A stretch of DNA of 64,000 bases from Lutispora thermophila DSM 19022. Its GTDB lineage: Bacteria > Bacillota > Clostridia > Lutisporales > Lutisporaceae. Shown one piece after another: positions 16,642-26,277 of the stretch. Made by a program: the position numbers and the translations under genes. The stretch spans positions 359,114 through 423,113 of the forward strand of contig NZ_FQZS01000003.1 in assembly GCF_900142105.1 (NCBI RefSeq), in the 5' to 3' direction. The notes below the pieces were generated by a model. It did not search any database and was not told the origin of the DNA. It worked only from the letters and a program-made list of their open reading frames with translations. How positions within the stretch are numbered: position 1 is the first letter of the stretch; each line of letters opens with the position of its first letter.

Positions 16642-17892
16642 ATGAAAAGTTTTGGAATTCAATATCTAAATAAGTTATCCGAAATACCAGTAGAAAAGAA
16701 CAATATGTTGCAAGAGTCTAATACGGAGAGTTTGGAGATTAGGGAGGTTCTTCGTCAATTTCAAGCTGGATATACAAAGAGAGACATAAAAAATATTGAT
16801 GATTATGTTAAAGAACTCTTTATAAAAAGTGATGATACGTATGTTCTTGGAACTGGAACAGGTGAACTGTTTTTAGGTATTGAACAGGTAAAAACATTGC
16901 TCAAAAATGACTGGGAGTATTGGGGAGATGTCAATATAGATTTAGAGAACATACATATTGACATTGAAAATGAGGTTGCTTGGTTTGCTACTACAGGTAC
17001 TGTTAAATATACTTTTCAAGATACAGAAGAAAGGTATGATAATTATATAAATTTTATCAAAAACAAAACTAAAGAATCTGAACTCACAGGGAAACAAAAA
17101 GTTGCATTTATTAACTGGGTTTTAGCTCTAACATATCACCAAAGAATAGATAAACAAAGAGAATATTTATGGGCTCTGGGTTTAAGTGGAGTTCTATTAA
17201 AAGATAATGGTAAGTGGAAGTTTGCTCAAATACACTTTTCTATTCCAAAATCAGACTTTCCAGATGAGCGTTTTGAAAACTCTAAAGAGTACATTATCAA
17301 TTATAACAATCAAAATGCAATTGCTGATAAATATTTGAATAGTAAGAGCCAGATAGATAAAGAAATAAAATCACTATTGGAAAGTTTAGAAACAGAATTA
17401 TTTGGTCAGCAATATATTTCAAAAGAATTAATCAGCAAATACTTCACTATTGATAGTGCTCCTTATATTATTGAGACAGACAACAAATGCTGTATAGGAG
17501 CAGAACAAATAAAGGAATTCTTTGACATGAATAGCGGAACTACTCTCGCGTTAGATTTAGAACACGCTATTGTTTCAAAGCAGAATGGAATTACATGGGT
17601 AACTGTTTGTGGTTTATTAAAGGGCAGCTTAACAGAAGAAAAATTATATGAGCGGGTTTTAGACGAAATTGATAATTTGTTTCAAGCAAATATATCATCA
17701 AAAGATAAATTATTCGCTATACATAGAAGTGTTTCCTACGTACTAAAAGAAAGTGCTGCAGGAGAAAACTATACTTGTCCTATTAGACTTACAGCAGTTG
17801 TCAAGAATTGTATGGAAAGACCTGTCTTTCAAAATATACATTTTTCATTTCCTTGCTACTGGATATTTGAAGGTAAATTGGATAGTTTATAA
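16642..17892 (+). CDS. Protein with two SnoaL/NTF2-like domains
   Basis: 416 residues. Two tandem SnoaL_3-type cone folds: the first about residues 25-200 (FQAGYTKRDIKNIDDYVKEL, then VLGTGTGELFLGIEQV, ending GKWKFAQIHFSIP), the second about 250-410 (a diverged copy ending CMERPVFQNIHFSFP). Such domains bind small ligands or catalyse simple reactions; no specific role can be assigned. The ATG at 16642 has GGGAG 10 nt upstream; TTG 16636 is an alternative. The gene is flanked by the 134-bp direct repeats. Confidence 0.7.
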   Translation: MKSFGIQYLNKLSEIPVEKNNMLQESNTESLEIREVLRQFQAGYTKRDIKNIDDYVKELFIKSDDTYVLGTGTGELFLGIEQVKTLLKNDWEYWGDVNIDLENIHIDIENEVAWFATTGTVKYTFQDTEERYDNYINFIKNKTKESELTGKQKVAFINWVLALTYHQRIDKQREYLWALGLSGVLLKDNGKWKFAQIHFSIPKSDFPDERFENSKEYIINYNNQNAIADKYLNSKSQIDKEIKSLLESLETELFGQQYISKELISKYFTIDSAPYIIETDNKCCIGAEQIKEFFDMNSGTTLALDLEHAIVSKQNGITWVTVCGLLKGSLTEEKLYERVLDEIDNLFQANISSKDKLFAIHRSVSYVLKESAAGENYTCPIRLTAVVKNCMERPVFQNIHFSFPCYWIFEGKLDSL

Positions 17893-17936
17893 ATATAGAA
17901 TTAAAAGGAAACATACATATAAAGTAATTAACCATC

Positions 17937-18070
17937 TTTTATATGATGTAATATCATCAAAGCTATTAACATGTCATGCACTGAAACAACTATGATACGA
18001 AAGGAAGTGACTTTTAGTGAGGAATTGGTAATTACAATACATTCTCTCACTAAGGATAATCAATGTCAAA
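17937..18070. repeat. 134-bp direct repeat, copy 2
   Basis: Second copy of 16262-16395; here it leads into the intact small membrane-protein gene, so this is the likely source copy. Confidence 0.9.
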
Positions 18071-18194
18071 ACTATTTGCTAGTTTCATCACGTTACCAAT
18101 ATTTATTGCTATATCAATACTGATACTGTATATTACAATTAAAATGGCTGTAAAAAATGCAATAAAAGAACTTAAAAAAGAAGGTATATTGTAA
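18063..18194 (+). CDS. Small membrane protein (43 aa), DUF6019-like
   Basis: A 43-codon ORF with a single transmembrane helix (PIFIAISILILYITIKM) followed by a charged tail (NAIKELKKEGIL), the layout of small Firmicutes membrane proteins of unknown function. AAGGAT lies 5 nt before the ATG. Its upstream region and start are duplicated at 16262-16395. Confidence 0.6.
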   Translation: MSKLFASFITLPIFIAISILILYITIKMAVKNAIKELKKEGIL

Positions 18195-18266
18195 AAGGTA
18201 ATTTTCCTATGGTTAGAAGTAGTGATAGTATATATATATTACATAAGAAATGAGTGAAATGAGAAA

Positions 18267-19157
18267 TTGAAATGCAATATTAACGGTAATGAATATGATT
18301 TTATTAAAGATATCAAAGATGACGACCAGGTAAGAAAAAGCTTTAATAGGTTGGCACAGGAAATCTTTGGCCTGAGCTTTGAGCAATGGTATAAAAATGG
18401 TTATTGGGGCAATGACTATATTCCCTATGTTCTTTTAGACGGGGATAAGGTGGTGGCAAATGTTTCCGTCAATATAATAAATACAAGATGGCATAATCAG
18501 GCGAAGCTTTATATTCAACTGGGAACAGTTATGACTGATAAGAAATATAGAGGCAAAGGCTTATCTAGATGGCTCATGGAGAAGGTTTTGGAGGATTGGA
18601 AGGATAAAAGCCATGCTATTTATCTTTTTGCCAATGATAGTGTGTTGGACTTTTACCCCAAGTTCGGTTTTGAAAAGGCAATAGAGTATCAGTATAGCAA
18701 AGCTATAAGCAAAAGGGTTGTTAATGTTAAAAAACTTGATATGTCATTGGCACAGGATATAGAGCTTCTGCTGGATGCATATAAGTATTCAAATCCTTTT
18801 TCGGCTTTACCTATGGAAAACAATACTGGGTTGCTTATGTTTTATTGCTCACAACTCATGAAGGAAAATGTTTATTACATTGAGGAATATAAAGCAGTAG
18901 TAATTGCTGAGCATGAAGCTGAAAAGTTGATTTGCCATGATGTTTACTGCCCAGGGGAGTGTTCATTAGATGATATTCTATGTACAATGGCTAATGAAAA
19001 TACTGAAAAAGTAATTCTTGGCTTTACACCAAAGCTAACAAAGGACTTTCAAGTAGCGAAACATGAAGAAGACAATACAACACTGTTTATATTAAAAGGA
19101 AAAGAAAATCTATTTGAGAAAAACATGCTTATGTTTCCATTGTTGTCTCAAGCGTAG
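18267..19157 (+). CDS. GNAT-family N-acetyltransferase, two-domain
   Basis: 296 residues, TTG start (KCNINGNEYDF follows). The GNAT core is TVMTDKKYRGKGLSRWLMEKVLEDW (about 92-116) and NDSVLDFYPKFGFEKA; the C-terminal 150 residues form an extra domain of unknown use. A decayed second copy lies at 22915-23220, sharing the first 23 codons, the core motif and the terminator. Ribosome site is weak, so the exact start is uncertain. Confidence 0.82.
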   Translation: MKCNINGNEYDFIKDIKDDDQVRKSFNRLAQEIFGLSFEQWYKNGYWGNDYIPYVLLDGDKVVANVSVNIINTRWHNQAKLYIQLGTVMTDKKYRGKGLSRWLMEKVLEDWKDKSHAIYLFANDSVLDFYPKFGFEKAIEYQYSKAISKRVVNVKKLDMSLAQDIELLLDAYKYSNPFSALPMENNTGLLMFYCSQLMKENVYYIEEYKAVVIAEHEAEKLICHDVYCPGECSLDDILCTMANENTEKVILGFTPKLTKDFQVAKHEEDNTTLFILKGKENLFEKNMLMFPLLSQA

Positions 19158-19175
19158 TGAGGTTAATATTATAGG

Positions 19176-19202
19176 AGCATCCAATTTGGAGGCTCTTTTT
19201 GC
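19176..19202 (+). terminator. Terminator after the two-domain GNAT gene
   Basis: GAGCATCC (19176-19183) pairs with GGAGGCTC (19189-19196) with one mismatch, then TTTTTG. The decayed copy has a related hairpin at 23223-23250. Confidence 0.7.
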
Positions 19203-19824
19203 TTTCAACCATATGATTTATTTAACTTTTCTGATGTTAAAGAGGATACTTAGCAATAATTTAAAGATTCCTTTTAAAGCTTTAATATCAAGAAACTGTA
19301 TCCTGTCATGTCTGAAGCATTCCTTAGCTATTAAAGGAATATTTATATCAAGTACATACAGTGGTGGCTTTGTGGTTATGATAGAAAGACTATCATGGTG
19401 TGTGCACATATCCTCGAGAAATACATTGGCAGCATCATAAGGCTATCGGACGGAATGGATATAGGTAAAATTTTGTAGAAGCTAAGGAAAACATATACAT
19501 TTATGCTAAACATAGCAGTATAATGTTAATTGATAGTTAGTAAGTTATGCATAATACCTGCTAAATCCTTCATAAATGAGTTAGACACATGTATTTTAAT
19601 GATATAGGCTGTTCTCAGAGTGATAGGCGAGTTAAACTTAGTATGCTTACAATGCAGAATGAAGCCTTGGCATTGATTTTGATATACAGATGTCTTGTGA
19701 GTGAGCAGGTGGATACAAGATATAAACTGTAATGAGGACATGGAATGTGTCAGCTCATGGCATTAGCAAATGAAGGTAGCTATGTGAAAGATTTTGTAAA
19801 TACAAGATATATGGGGGTTTTAGT
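19197..19824. other. Intergenic stretch with promoter-like repeat, no gene
   Basis: About 630 bp between the GNAT gene and the lipoprotein. No convincing coding sequence in any frame. It holds copy A of the promoter-like repeat (19487-19533) and its 19400-19530 part aligns loosely with 23340-23455. Confidence 0.5.
19487..19533 (+). promoter_or_regulatory. Promoter-like repeat, copy A
   Basis: Shares GAAAACATATACATTTATG and a TATAATGTTA block with copies at 20694-20740 and 23411-23455. TATAAT at 19519-19524 fits a -10 box; no good TTGACA lies upstream. Confidence 0.5.
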
Positions 19825-20589
19825 GTGAAAAACATAAAAACGGTATCATTTGTAGTTTTAATTATTAGTGCTTTTCTTTTATCCAATTGTTCTATTTCAG
19901 AGGGCGTGTCTGTAAGCAGCAGTCTTACTGATACACAAGATATTTTGAATAAAGTGTTTGCAGAAGGAGAACATAATATTTCAATTATGCAAATAGGACT
20001 ACCAAATGATATAGCCGAAAGAGTAAATGAGATAAATAAAAAGTTTGCACAAAGTGTACAACAAAATCAAGAATGGTTTCTCGACTACATGAGGGAGCAT
20101 GGAGATAAAGAAACTCTTCCTTGGAATGAGAAGTTTGGTATAAGCGAAGATGAATATAACGAGTTAATATCATCAGGGGATAAGATGACCTTAATTGAAA
20201 GTATGAAGTCTACTATAAGCATTGTAAGAGAAGATGATGGAAAGTTAATTCTAAAATCAAACCCAGACTTACCATATCTAAGTGACATAAAGATCGATAC
20301 TGAGAATAATTGCTTAATATCTGATTCTGGAGTGTTTAGGTATATAAAAGCAGTTAATGCTTCTGATAAACAGGCAGTCACAGGTTCTTGGAGTGGTGGT
20401 TTGTGGAGATTAGACTTTGAAGAGCTTGAGGACATTAATAATGTCGACATAAATAAGACTTATGGTAATATTAACATTTATGTAGGACAATTGGAGAAGA
20501 CAAAGCAATTTTTGGTTTACTACGATGAGCAAGTAATACATGAAGGACAAGGATATAACGGTGAGGAAATTATATTGATAAATGATTAA
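19825..20589 (+). CDS. Putative lipoprotein of unknown function
   Basis: 254 residues, GTG start behind ATGGGGG. A signal peptide of hydrophobic residues (about 6-20) ends in lipobox LLSNC (Cys22), so it is probably a membrane-anchored surface lipoprotein. No domain recognised. The body is acidic and has SGGLWRLDFEELED followed by a predicted beta-rich C-terminus. Confidence 0.75.
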   Translation: MKNIKTVSFVVLIISAFLLSNCSISEGVSVSSSLTDTQDILNKVFAEGEHNISIMQIGLPNDIAERVNEINKKFAQSVQQNQEWFLDYMREHGDKETLPWNEKFGISEDEYNELISSGDKMTLIESMKSTISIVREDDGKLILKSNPDLPYLSDIKIDTENNCLISDSGVFRYIKAVNASDKQAVTGSWSGGLWRLDFEELEDINNVDINKTYGNINIYVGQLEKTKQFLVYYDEQVIHEGQGYNGEEIILIND

Positions 20590-20602
20590 TACCATTCATA
20601 AG

Positions 20603-20633
20603 GCTCTACTGAGATATCAGTGGGGCTTTTATT
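20603..20633 (+). terminator. Terminator after the lipoprotein gene
   Basis: GCTCTACTGA (20603-20612) pairs with TCAGTGGGGC (20617-20626), 10 bp with two T-G pairs and a GATA loop, followed by TTTTATTAT. Confidence 0.85.
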
Positions 20634-20693
20634 ATGCCTAAAATTGCAAATTAGTTGATATACATGAAGAAGGGAAAAGTACATAGAAGCCGG

Positions 20694-20740
20694 GAAAACA
20701 TATACATTTATGATAACATAGTGATATAATGTTAGTTAAT
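20694..20740 (+). promoter_or_regulatory. Promoter-like repeat, copy B
   Basis: Second copy of the element at 19487; TATAAT at 20725-20730. It precedes the DUF5694-like gene by about 220 bp. The remaining sequence to 20959 shows no gene. Confidence 0.5.
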
Positions 20741-20959
20741 GGTATATAAGGATATAAAAAGACAATTCTAAGCCATTATACCATCTGCTTTAGAAAGTAA
20801 ATGGAGTATGTATAAATCGTGTCCTTGGCGATGCAGCTCGCTCTCTAAAGTCATATGAAGGCAAAGTAAAATCCTGCCGAAAACTTTTATAGTAATTTGA
20901 TAGTTTCTACTATTTGTTAAGCAGTGTGAGAATAGTTTTTGAGAGAGGATGCAAAGAAA

Positions 20960-21679
20960 ATGGATAAGCCTAAAATAATGATTCTTGGAACATTTCATAT
21001 GGGAAGTTATAAAAGTCTATATAATACTGATTTTGATGATCTTATGAGTGATAAAAGACAGAAAGAGATAATGGAACTTGTTGATAAAATTAAAAAGTTC
21101 AAACCTACAAAAATAGCGGTTGAACGTGAGTATAAATATGAAGATGAGTTAAATGAGAAATATATAAGATATGTTAATGGTGAAACAGATTTGGAAATGC
21201 ATGAGTCACAGCAAATTGCATTTAGGCTGGCTAAATCTTTGGGGCATAAGAGGATATATGCAGTAGATTGGATGGAAAAAGGAGCTTCAGCCTGCACAAT
21301 GGGTGAGGTTTATGAATATATGAAAAAAGAGGAGCCACAGTTTTTGAACTTATTTGATGGTTTAAATTTTACGCCTGATGAAAATTGTGCAATTTCTGAT
21401 GTATATCGCTTATTCAATGAAAAGGAGTTTATTACTAAAACACACAAAGCTTATGTTAACTTGGCGAGAGTTGGAATCAATGATGGATATAAGGGTATGG
21501 GTTGGCTCATATGATGGTATCAGAGAAACCTTATAATATTTGCTCATTTGTCTCAGTTGATTGAAGGACCAAATGACAGGATTTTTTTATTGATTGGTGC
21601 AAGTCATGTGGGAATATTATCCAATTTTCTTAATGAGAGTGGACTATTTGAAGTTGTGGAGCCGTTAGATTATTTATAA
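20960..21679 (+). pseudogene. DUF5694-like protein, interrupted by an in-frame TGA
   Basis: The ATG at 20960 follows GAGAGGA. The N-terminal ILGTFHMG and the EREYKYEDELNEKY helix fit the DUF5694/TraB-like fold. TGA at 21512-21514 stops the frame after GMGWLI, but the same frame continues as WYQRNLIIFAHLSQLIE, RIFLLIGASHVGIL and ends at TAA 21677-21679. A single nonsense change therefore accounts for the break. Remnants of a second copy lie at about 23540-23640. Function of the family is unknown. Confidence 0.8.
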
Positions 21680-21754
21680 AGCATATATGTTAGCATGGTG
21701 AAATTTTACCTTTGAGTCAGGAGAAACCGATCTTGATTCATCGTGATATTTAAA

Positions 21755-22110
21755 AGTTAAGTGGTACTATATGAGTTAAAATTTAGCTATTTTATTGTTG
21801 CAAAACTAGTTTATGAATATGATGTTTGTAGAATAGAGGATTTGTCAAAACAAAAGGATGAGTTAACAGGCAGGAATGTTATAAGTGATATTCAAAAAGA
21901 AAGATATGGTTATCTTGAAATGATAATGAAAGATAAAACAAGCTTAATTGATGTAAATATAAAATTCGATTGCTAGTGGTGAAAGAGCAATAAAGTGATA
22001 AGAATATATAATATTAAATGCTCATGCATGCAATTGGGAGACATCTGCAGTGATAAAAACTGCAAATTTGAATGATATAAAAGCTATATCCATAAGATAT
22101 GAGGTATGTT
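21755..22110 (+). pseudogene. Remnant of a nucleoside phosphorylase-like gene
   Basis: Decayed copy of the gene at 35057. Recognisable pieces: YEYDVCRIEDLSKQKDELT, GYLEMIMKDKTSLIDVNIKF, ASGERAIK, then LNAHACNWETSAVIKTANL and NDIKAISIR, spread over frames with stops. The N-terminal half is gone. Confidence 0.8.
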
Positions 22111-22137
22111 GTAAAAGAAAAACTGGAGGTTGGATTT

Positions 22138-22845
22138 ATGGGAAAAATTGTTGCTATTGGTGGCGGGGAGCTGAGGCAAGGTGAAACCGAAAAAATAGAT
22201 AGATTTATTGTTGGATTATCAAAGAAAGATGCTCCCAGATTGCTTTTCATACCAACTGCAAGCAATGATGCAGAGGGTTATATTGAATTGGTGAAAGATA
22301 AATATGGTCAATTGGCATGTAAGGTGGATACTCTTTGCTTAGTCACAAATATCTATAGCGATGAGCAAATTCGAGAGAAGATATTTAATTCGGATATCAT
22401 TTATGTGGGCGGTGGCGATACTGAAAGAATGATGGAGAAATGGAAAGAGCATAGAGTAGATGTTTATCTGAAGGAAGCCTACAAGAAAGGAATTGTGCTG
22501 TCAGGATTAAGTGCAGGCTCTATTTGCTGGTTTGTATTTGGTCATAGTGATAGCGAATATTTTAAAAACCAAAATCAGTGGCAATATACAAGAGTTTATG
22601 GATTAGGATTGATACCTGCCGCCCATTGCCCTCACTATAACGAAGAAGGCAGGGAAACATTTGATGGGATGATGTTCAACGAAAGTATTCCTGGATTTGC
22701 TTTGGAAAACAGCACTGCATTAGTTGAAATAGATGGTAAATATCAAATATTAAAAGCAGATGAAAAGCGAAAAGCATATATATTGAGGTCAAAGGGCAAT
22801 TGTATTATAAAAGAAGAGTTGCCTGAAGGGGAATTTTATTTTTAA
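22138..22845 (+). CDS. Peptidase E-like (family S51) protein
   Basis: 235 residues. AIGGGELRQGET at the N-terminus, IIYVGGGDTERMM, the nucleophile elbow GLSAGSICW (Ser about 130) and the AAHCPHYNEEGRE segment with the catalytic-type histidine match S51 peptidases, which cleave Asp-X dipeptides or act on related substrates. Start is the ATG at 22138 with TGGAGG 10 nt upstream. It is intact, between two decayed gene remnants. Confidence 0.88.
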   Translation: MGKIVAIGGGELRQGETEKIDRFIVGLSKKDAPRLLFIPTASNDAEGYIELVKDKYGQLACKVDTLCLVTNIYSDEQIREKIFNSDIIYVGGGDTERMMEKWKEHRVDVYLKEAYKKGIVLSGLSAGSICWFVFGHSDSEYFKNQNQWQYTRVYGLGLIPAAHCPHYNEEGRETFDGMMFNESIPGFALENSTALVEIDGKYQILKADEKRKAYILRSKGNCIIKEELPEGEFYF

Positions 22846-22914
22846 CTAAAAAGGTGCATTATATGAAGTGAAAAGCATACAATATTCGTATTTTTCATAA
22901 GAAAGAATGAGGAC

Positions 22915-23250
22915 TAAAGAGAAAAGGCAACGCAATATTAATGGAAATGAGTATGATTTTATAAAAGATATCAGAGATGACCAACAAATAAGAAAAAGTT
23001 TTAATCTGTTAATATAATAAATACAAGATGGCAAGACAAAGCAAAGTGTTATATTCAACTGAGAACAGTCATGACTGATAAAGAATATAGAGGTAAAGGC
23101 TTAAGCAGATGGCTCATGGTGAAGGTCTTGGATTTATACCAAAGCTAATCGACGGCTTTAAAGTGACAAAAAAAAGCAAACAACAGCTTTGTAGAATATA
23201 CATAATACTTATATATTAGTAGGAGCAACCGTTTATGGATGCTCTTTTTT
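22915..23250 (+). pseudogene. Remnant of the two-domain GNAT gene
   Basis: Matches the gene at 18267: NINGNEYDFIKDIRDD, then after a deletion NIINTRW, VMTDKEYRGKGLSRWLM, then after a large deletion PKL and the end of the gene. The terminator hairpin (GAGCAACC / GGATGCTC, 23223-23244, then T7) is preserved. Confidence 0.85.
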
Positions 23251-23410
23251 TACTACGCGGTATTATTTATTTGTAGGGATAACTACTCAATGAGGAGTTG
23301 TTTAGAGTATCTTTGATTGCAATAGTTATATGTGTATGTTTTCAGTAAGTATATTGACGATATCATAAATTGATTGGATAAAATGGGGATAAAGAAAGTT
23401 ATAGAATTTT

Positions 23411-23455
23411 AGTAAAATATATACATTAATGATAAACATTATAGTATAATGTTTA
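23411..23455 (+). promoter_or_regulatory. Promoter-like repeat, copy C
   Basis: Third copy of the element at 19487 and 20694; TATAAT at 23445-23450. It lies between the GNAT remnant and the DUF5694 remnant, the same order as in the live locus. Confidence 0.5.
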
Positions 23456-23539
23456 GTGGTGTATCTTTGCATTGCAATTACTTGATACCGGATGGCGCAT
23501 AAGAAGCATTTGAATTATTTGCTTTCGGCAGTTGTAGCT

Positions 23540-23645
23540 TTTCCATATTAGACTAGGTAAAGCTTTGAGGCATAAAAGATGTATGCAGTAGGTTGGATGG
23601 AAAAAGGAGAATGAAAGGATCTTTTTGTTGATTGGCGGAGGACAT
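23540..23645 (+). pseudogene. Remnant of a DUF5694-like gene
   Basis: Short pieces corresponding to KSLGHKRIYAVDWMEKG and RIFLLIG of the gene at 20960, now in broken frames with the middle deleted. Confidence 0.65.
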
Positions 23646-23698
23646 AATAAAAATGATGAATTTTGAGATATTTTATTTTGGTAAGGGAGAACATTCTT

Positions 23699-24322
23699 AT
23701 GCTAGATAATAAAGGTTTTGATTTGTGGGCTAATGGCTATGATGCAAGCGTCAATTTAAGTGAGGAAAGCAATAGATACCCTTTTGCGGGATACAAAGAT
23801 GTTTTAAACATCATCTACAATACTGTTTGTACTAAAGAAAAAGCGACTGTATTAGATATTGGTTTTGGTACGGGGACTTTGACAAAAAAATTGTATGATG
23901 ACGGATATTTTATATATGGAATTGATTTTTCAGAAAGAATGATTCAGATAGCAAGGGAAAAGATGCCTTTAGCTCAATTGTTTCAATACGACTTTTCAAA
24001 AGGATTGCCGGAGAAACTTGATAACGTACGGTTTGATTATATTATTAGCACTTATGCAATCCATCACTTGGAGGATGAGGAGAAAGTCAAATTTTTAAAT
24101 GAATTGACTGATTACCTATTGGATAATGGTGAAATCCTCATTGGAGATATTGCCTTTGAAACAAGAGAGTTATTGGAAAAGGGCAGAATAAATTCTTTGG
24201 AAGATTGGGACTCCGAAGAAAGTTACATTGTGTTTGATTATTTAAAAGATTTTTTTCCAAAAGAGAAGATTTCGTATTTGCAGGTATCACATTGTGCAGG
24301 AATTATGAGACTAAAAAAATAG
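23699..24322 (+). CDS. Class I SAM-dependent methyltransferase
   Basis: 207 residues. FDLWANGYDASV at the N-terminus, motif I VLDIGFGTGTLTKKL (about 49-63), the acidic ribose-binding end of strand 2 in GIDFSERMIQIA, and YAIHHLEDEEK fit the Methyltransf_11/25 group (small-molecule methyltransferases). Start is the ATG at 23699 behind AAGGGAGA. Acceptor unknown. Confidence 0.85.
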   Translation: MLDNKGFDLWANGYDASVNLSEESNRYPFAGYKDVLNIIYNTVCTKEKATVLDIGFGTGTLTKKLYDDGYFIYGIDFSERMIQIAREKMPLAQLFQYDFSKGLPEKLDNVRFDYIISTYAIHHLEDEEKVKFLNELTDYLLDNGEILIGDIAFETRELLEKGRINSLEDWDSEESYIVFDYLKDFFPKEKISYLQVSHCAGIMRLKK

Positions 24323-24464
24323 GCTAACTGATTCATTGCATATAAGTTATGTGCTGTACCGGATGATTTTCATAACAATTGCAAGCAGCGACGCAAGGGG
24401 ATGAATGGAGTCGATCAGATATGAATATGATCAACTAGTATGTAATAATGGGGAAGGATGAAAT

Positions 24465-24928
24465 ATGAAAAAAGCATTAATGCTATAATTGCATTAATCT
24501 CATAAATATGTCTGTCTTGGCAGTATAAGTGATAATCAGGATTTCTATGGTACATGCAAATTTGAAAAAGTAAGCTATTTATCACCTCTCTCATCTTCTA
24601 CCGTTGATTATGTCAATGAAAAGATGGCAGGGACTAGATATATTATTGAACCAGATTTGCTTAAATGGAATCTGAAGACGGTATCGTTGAAATCAAATCT
24701 CCTGATTATGTGAAGGAAGAAGTTAAGGGTAATTTGTCTGCATTGTATGATGCTGATGCTATAGATGGAAACAAGGTTGAGTGGCAATATACTATATGTG
24801 GCAAGGAAGGAAATAAAACTTATTGGAGATTGTATGTTTCTTCAGGCTATTTGTGGATTGCTTCCTATGTAGATAATACAGCAGACGGTTCAGAGATTAT
24901 TATGAGTATATATAGATTGACAAAATAA
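24465..24928 (+). pseudogene. Small secreted protein, degraded
   Basis: ATG with MKKALML start is stopped after 7 codons; reading on, FYGTCKFEKVSYLSPLSSST and TRYIIEPDLLKWN are seen in frame, then the frame moves to GNLSALYDADAIDGNKVEW and WRLYVSSGYLWIASYVD, ending at 24928. The later part (from 24665) is an 87-codon ORF. At least two stops and one frameshift. Probably once an exported protein, since a signal-like start precedes it. Confidence 0.6.
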
Positions 24929-25050
24929 TATTGAATGGTGAGTTTTTACAGCTGGGTTTATCTCTTTTTGCATTAAAGCTTTGTTCATATCCTGATGGCT
25001 GAAAACGAAAATTTGATTGTTAATCAAGAAAAACAAACATGGCAGGTGTG

Positions 25051-25746
25051 ATGATGGAGAAGTTTTCAAAAAAGTATAAAGATATAATATTATTCATGTT
25101 AATATATTGGTTTATTTGTTTTTTAGCCTTTTTTCAAGAGATTAGTTTCATTTATGTAATGTTATCATGGAATGTTTTATTGGCAGTATTGCCGTTGCTT
25201 TTTATACATAAAGCAGAGGTTGGTATGAAAAGCGATAAAACTATATATTCGATTTTATGGATGGTGGCATGGATATTGTTTTTCCCAAATTCTGTTTACA
25301 TGATAACAGATTTTATTCACATATCGGGAGATAAGTTCATGTGGATAGAAGAAGTTAGAAAGTATTCAATGGATAGACCTGTAGTTTATGGCAATGATAT
25401 TTTAATTTGGATTAAATTGTTAATTATTGGAGTGGGATTCCTATTTTCTTTACTGGTTGGATTGGAGTCTTTATATATTTTTGAGCAGAATATGAAAGTA
25501 ATGACTTCTAAGAAAACGTCTATTTTAACAGTACTAATAGTTTCATTATTATCTGCAATTGGTGTTTATATAGGAAGATTTCTTAGGTTTAATAGTTGGG
25601 ATATATTCTTTAATCCGGTCCAATTGCTAAAAGAGGTAACAACAGTTATAAATACTTTTGCCATGCAATTTATTTCTGTTTTTACTGTATTTATAATAGT
25701 TTGTTATATGGTTTATAGGATTTTTAGAAAAATTGCTTTATGTTGA
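25051..25746 (+). CDS. DUF1361 family integral membrane protein
   Basis: About 231 residues with six predicted hydrophobic segments. WNVLLAVLPLLF (about 40-51), FFPNSVYMITDFIHI (about 85-99) and IGRFLRFNSWDIF (about 173-185) match DUF1361. Function unknown. AGGTG lies just before two consecutive ATG codons (25051, 25054), so the start could be either. Confidence 0.85.
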   Translation: MMEKFSKKYKDIILFMLIYWFICFLAFFQEISFIYVMLSWNVLLAVLPLLFIHKAEVGMKSDKTIYSILWMVAWILFFPNSVYMITDFIHISGDKFMWIEEVRKYSMDRPVVYGNDILIWIKLLIIGVGFLFSLLVGLESLYIFEQNMKVMTSKKTSILTVLIVSLLSAIGVYIGRFLRFNSWDIFFNPVQLLKEVTTVINTFAMQFISVFTVFIIVCYMVYRIFRKIALC

Positions 25747-25848
25747 GTAATGATGTAGAAATCCACATAATTTTGCCGTTGTATGATTTAATCACATTTA
25801 TCTATTAAACAAAGGATATATAACAGTAAAAATATCAAGGAGGATAAT

Positions 25849-26277
25849 ATGGAATTAGTTAATATACTTAGGAATAAGGGAGTTATGGTAACAGAGATTA
25901 ATAAATGGGGAACCTATCTAAGGAAGCAATGGGAAGACAATTTTGCAAATCATTTAAGCCACAAAGAGAAAAGGGATATTTATCTTTTAGACAATGGTGG
26001 ATTCTGCGGATATTTATGGCATTTGTTCAGTTATGAGAAAAAAGACTGTATGAAGGGAGAAGAGGCCGAAAAGTTTTTTAATGATGAGAATAAAGATTCT
26101 TGTTATGTGTTTTGGCAGCATACAGATTATGCTTTAATCCTAGAGAATGCAGGATTATTGAAATCAAGCGATTTTGAGGATGAGCATGATGTTTATGTTG
26201 TGGACAAGGAGTTTAATTGGACCTATGTGAAAACCCATGAGACCGGATTATGTGGACCTTATTTCAGTAGAAAGTGA
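25849..26277 (+). CDS. DUF4275 family protein
   Basis: 142 residues, soluble. GYLWHLFSYEKKDCMKGEEA, CYVFWQHTDYALILENA and FNWTYVKTHETGLCGPYF match the DUF4275 pattern. Function unknown. AGGAGGATAAT precedes the ATG. Confidence 0.85.
   Translation: MELVNILRNKGVMVTEINKWGTYLRKQWEDNFANHLSHKEKRDIYLLDNGGFCGYLWHLFSYEKKDCMKGEEAEKFFNDENKDSCYVFWQHTDYALILENAGLLKSSDFEDEHDVYVVDKEFNWTYVKTHETGLCGPYFSRK

Noticed and set aside
19114..19440. 108-codon ORF after the two-domain GNAT gene
   Set aside because: Begins inside the GNAT gene, runs through its terminator and has no ribosome site or recognisable content.
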